64,000 bases of DNA from Fimbriimonadales bacterium (GTDB lineage Bacteria > Armatimonadota > Fimbriimonadia > Fimbriimonadales > ATM1): contig DATMAR010000003.1 in assembly GCA_035559795.1 (NCBI GenBank), positions 248,001 through 312,000 of the forward strand, in the 5' to 3' direction. The notes beneath the pieces were generated by a model that saw only the letters and a list, made by a program, of their open reading frames with translations, did not search any database and was not told the origin of the DNA. The first letter of the stretch is position 1; the number at the start of each line of letters is the position of its first letter. Below, one piece after another: positions 63,724 to 64,000 of the stretch. The position numbers were made by a program, and so were the translations under genes.

Positions 63724-64000
63724 TTACCAGGAACGTCGGCGTCCGCCACCACCGCCGCTGTTGTATCTTCGGCGGGGCTGCTCTTCTCGAGGTCGAGCCT
63801 CGTTTACAACGAGCCTTCGTCCCCCGAATTCGGAGTCATTTTTGTCGAGAATTGCTTGTTGAGCATTCTCTTCAGGGACGTCCACGAAGCCGAAGCCTCG
63901 TCCTTCGATGATACGGGCTGAGAGAGCGCCGTACGGGGCGAAGAGGTCGAGCAGACCAGATTCCGTGGTGGAATAGGGCAAACTGCCCACATATAGAGAT
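63724..64000 (-). CDS. RRM-type RNA-binding protein, 5' end outside the window
   Basis: The frame is open to the right edge, where codons read SLYVGSLPYSTTE (RNP2), so the real start lies beyond the window. RNP1 is GRGFGFVDV, followed by a basic Gly-rich tail (PRRRYNSGGGGGRRRSW). This is the single-RRM, Gly-rich type known from cyanobacterial cold-inducible proteins. It binds single-stranded RNA. Confidence 0.9.
   Translation of the reverse strand, partial: SLYVGSLPYSTTESGLLDLFAPYGALSARIIEGRGFGFVDVPEENAQQAILDKNDSEFGGRRLVVNEARPREEQPRRRYNSGGGGGRRRSW

Overview
The window is 64 kb of bacterial chromosome at roughly balanced GC, with dense coding on both strands and several long minus-strand operons. 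The gene set is that of a Gram-negative-type heterotroph with respiratory c-type cytochromes, type IV pili, Tat and Sec export, and HspR control of heat shock. HAF-repeat and DUF1800 proteins, three adjacent PilT paralogues, a pilin-like protein with a DUF1559-type start, and HspR together suggest Armatimonadota (Fimbriimonadia-like). That placement is an inference from gene content, not a tested assignment.

Layout. 1-4.4 kb: the end of a HAF-repeat protein, repeat-rich DNA, then atpDC standing apart from the other ATP synthase genes. 4.7-11.5 kb: a respiratory cluster of two related monohaem EF-hand proteins, a tetrahaem cytochrome, a four-cluster Fe-S protein and an NrfD-type quinol subunit, followed by the haem-delivery genes ccmE (CxxxY type) and ccmF. 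11.5-20.6 kb: panD, pyrE, tRNA-Leu(CAA), a Nudix hydrolase, pyrG, a GT-C-type membrane protein, an orphan CoA-transferase B subunit, a UbiA prenyltransferase, a cyclophilin and an MFS exporter. 21-26 kb: purS-purQ running into an exported protein and three pilT genes. 26-30.6 kb: a metalloprotease, an ECF sigma factor, a DUF1800 protein, tsaB and a lipoprotein.

30.7-36.6 kb is an accessory island. It opens with a truncated copy of the lipoprotein, continues with an AT-rich two-gene AAA ATPase plus TOPRIM-like module (a likely anti-phage system), and ends with a short run of Mu-like capsid genes without terminase, portal, tail or integrase. 36.7-45 kb: hmgA, then a Cys-rich secreted protein beside a four-gene operon of two thioredoxin-like proteins, a six-helix membrane protein and a pilin-like protein; gatB, a TPR protein, divIVA, DUF167, DUF1844 and nfo. 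45-56 kb: a GH116-type glycosidase, a MATE exporter, a nucleotidyltransferase, a zinc-ribbon coiled-coil protein and a Tat-exported, PaoABC-like molybdenum aldehyde oxidoreductase. 56-64 kb: dnaK-hsp20-dnaJ-hspR with a candidate HspR operator, then DUF4446, an ECF sigma factor, an anti-sigma factor with an STN-like tail, a fatty-acid-hydroxylase-like protein and an RRM protein cut by the window end.

Two genome-wide signatures stand out. Runs of exactly 7-8 G or C are far more frequent than base composition predicts, even inside dnaK, dnaJ, pyrG, gatB and ccmF. Three families of short interspersed repeats fill the intergenic gaps, including a 25-bp palindrome with invariant 11-bp arms and a different 3-bp spacer in every copy.
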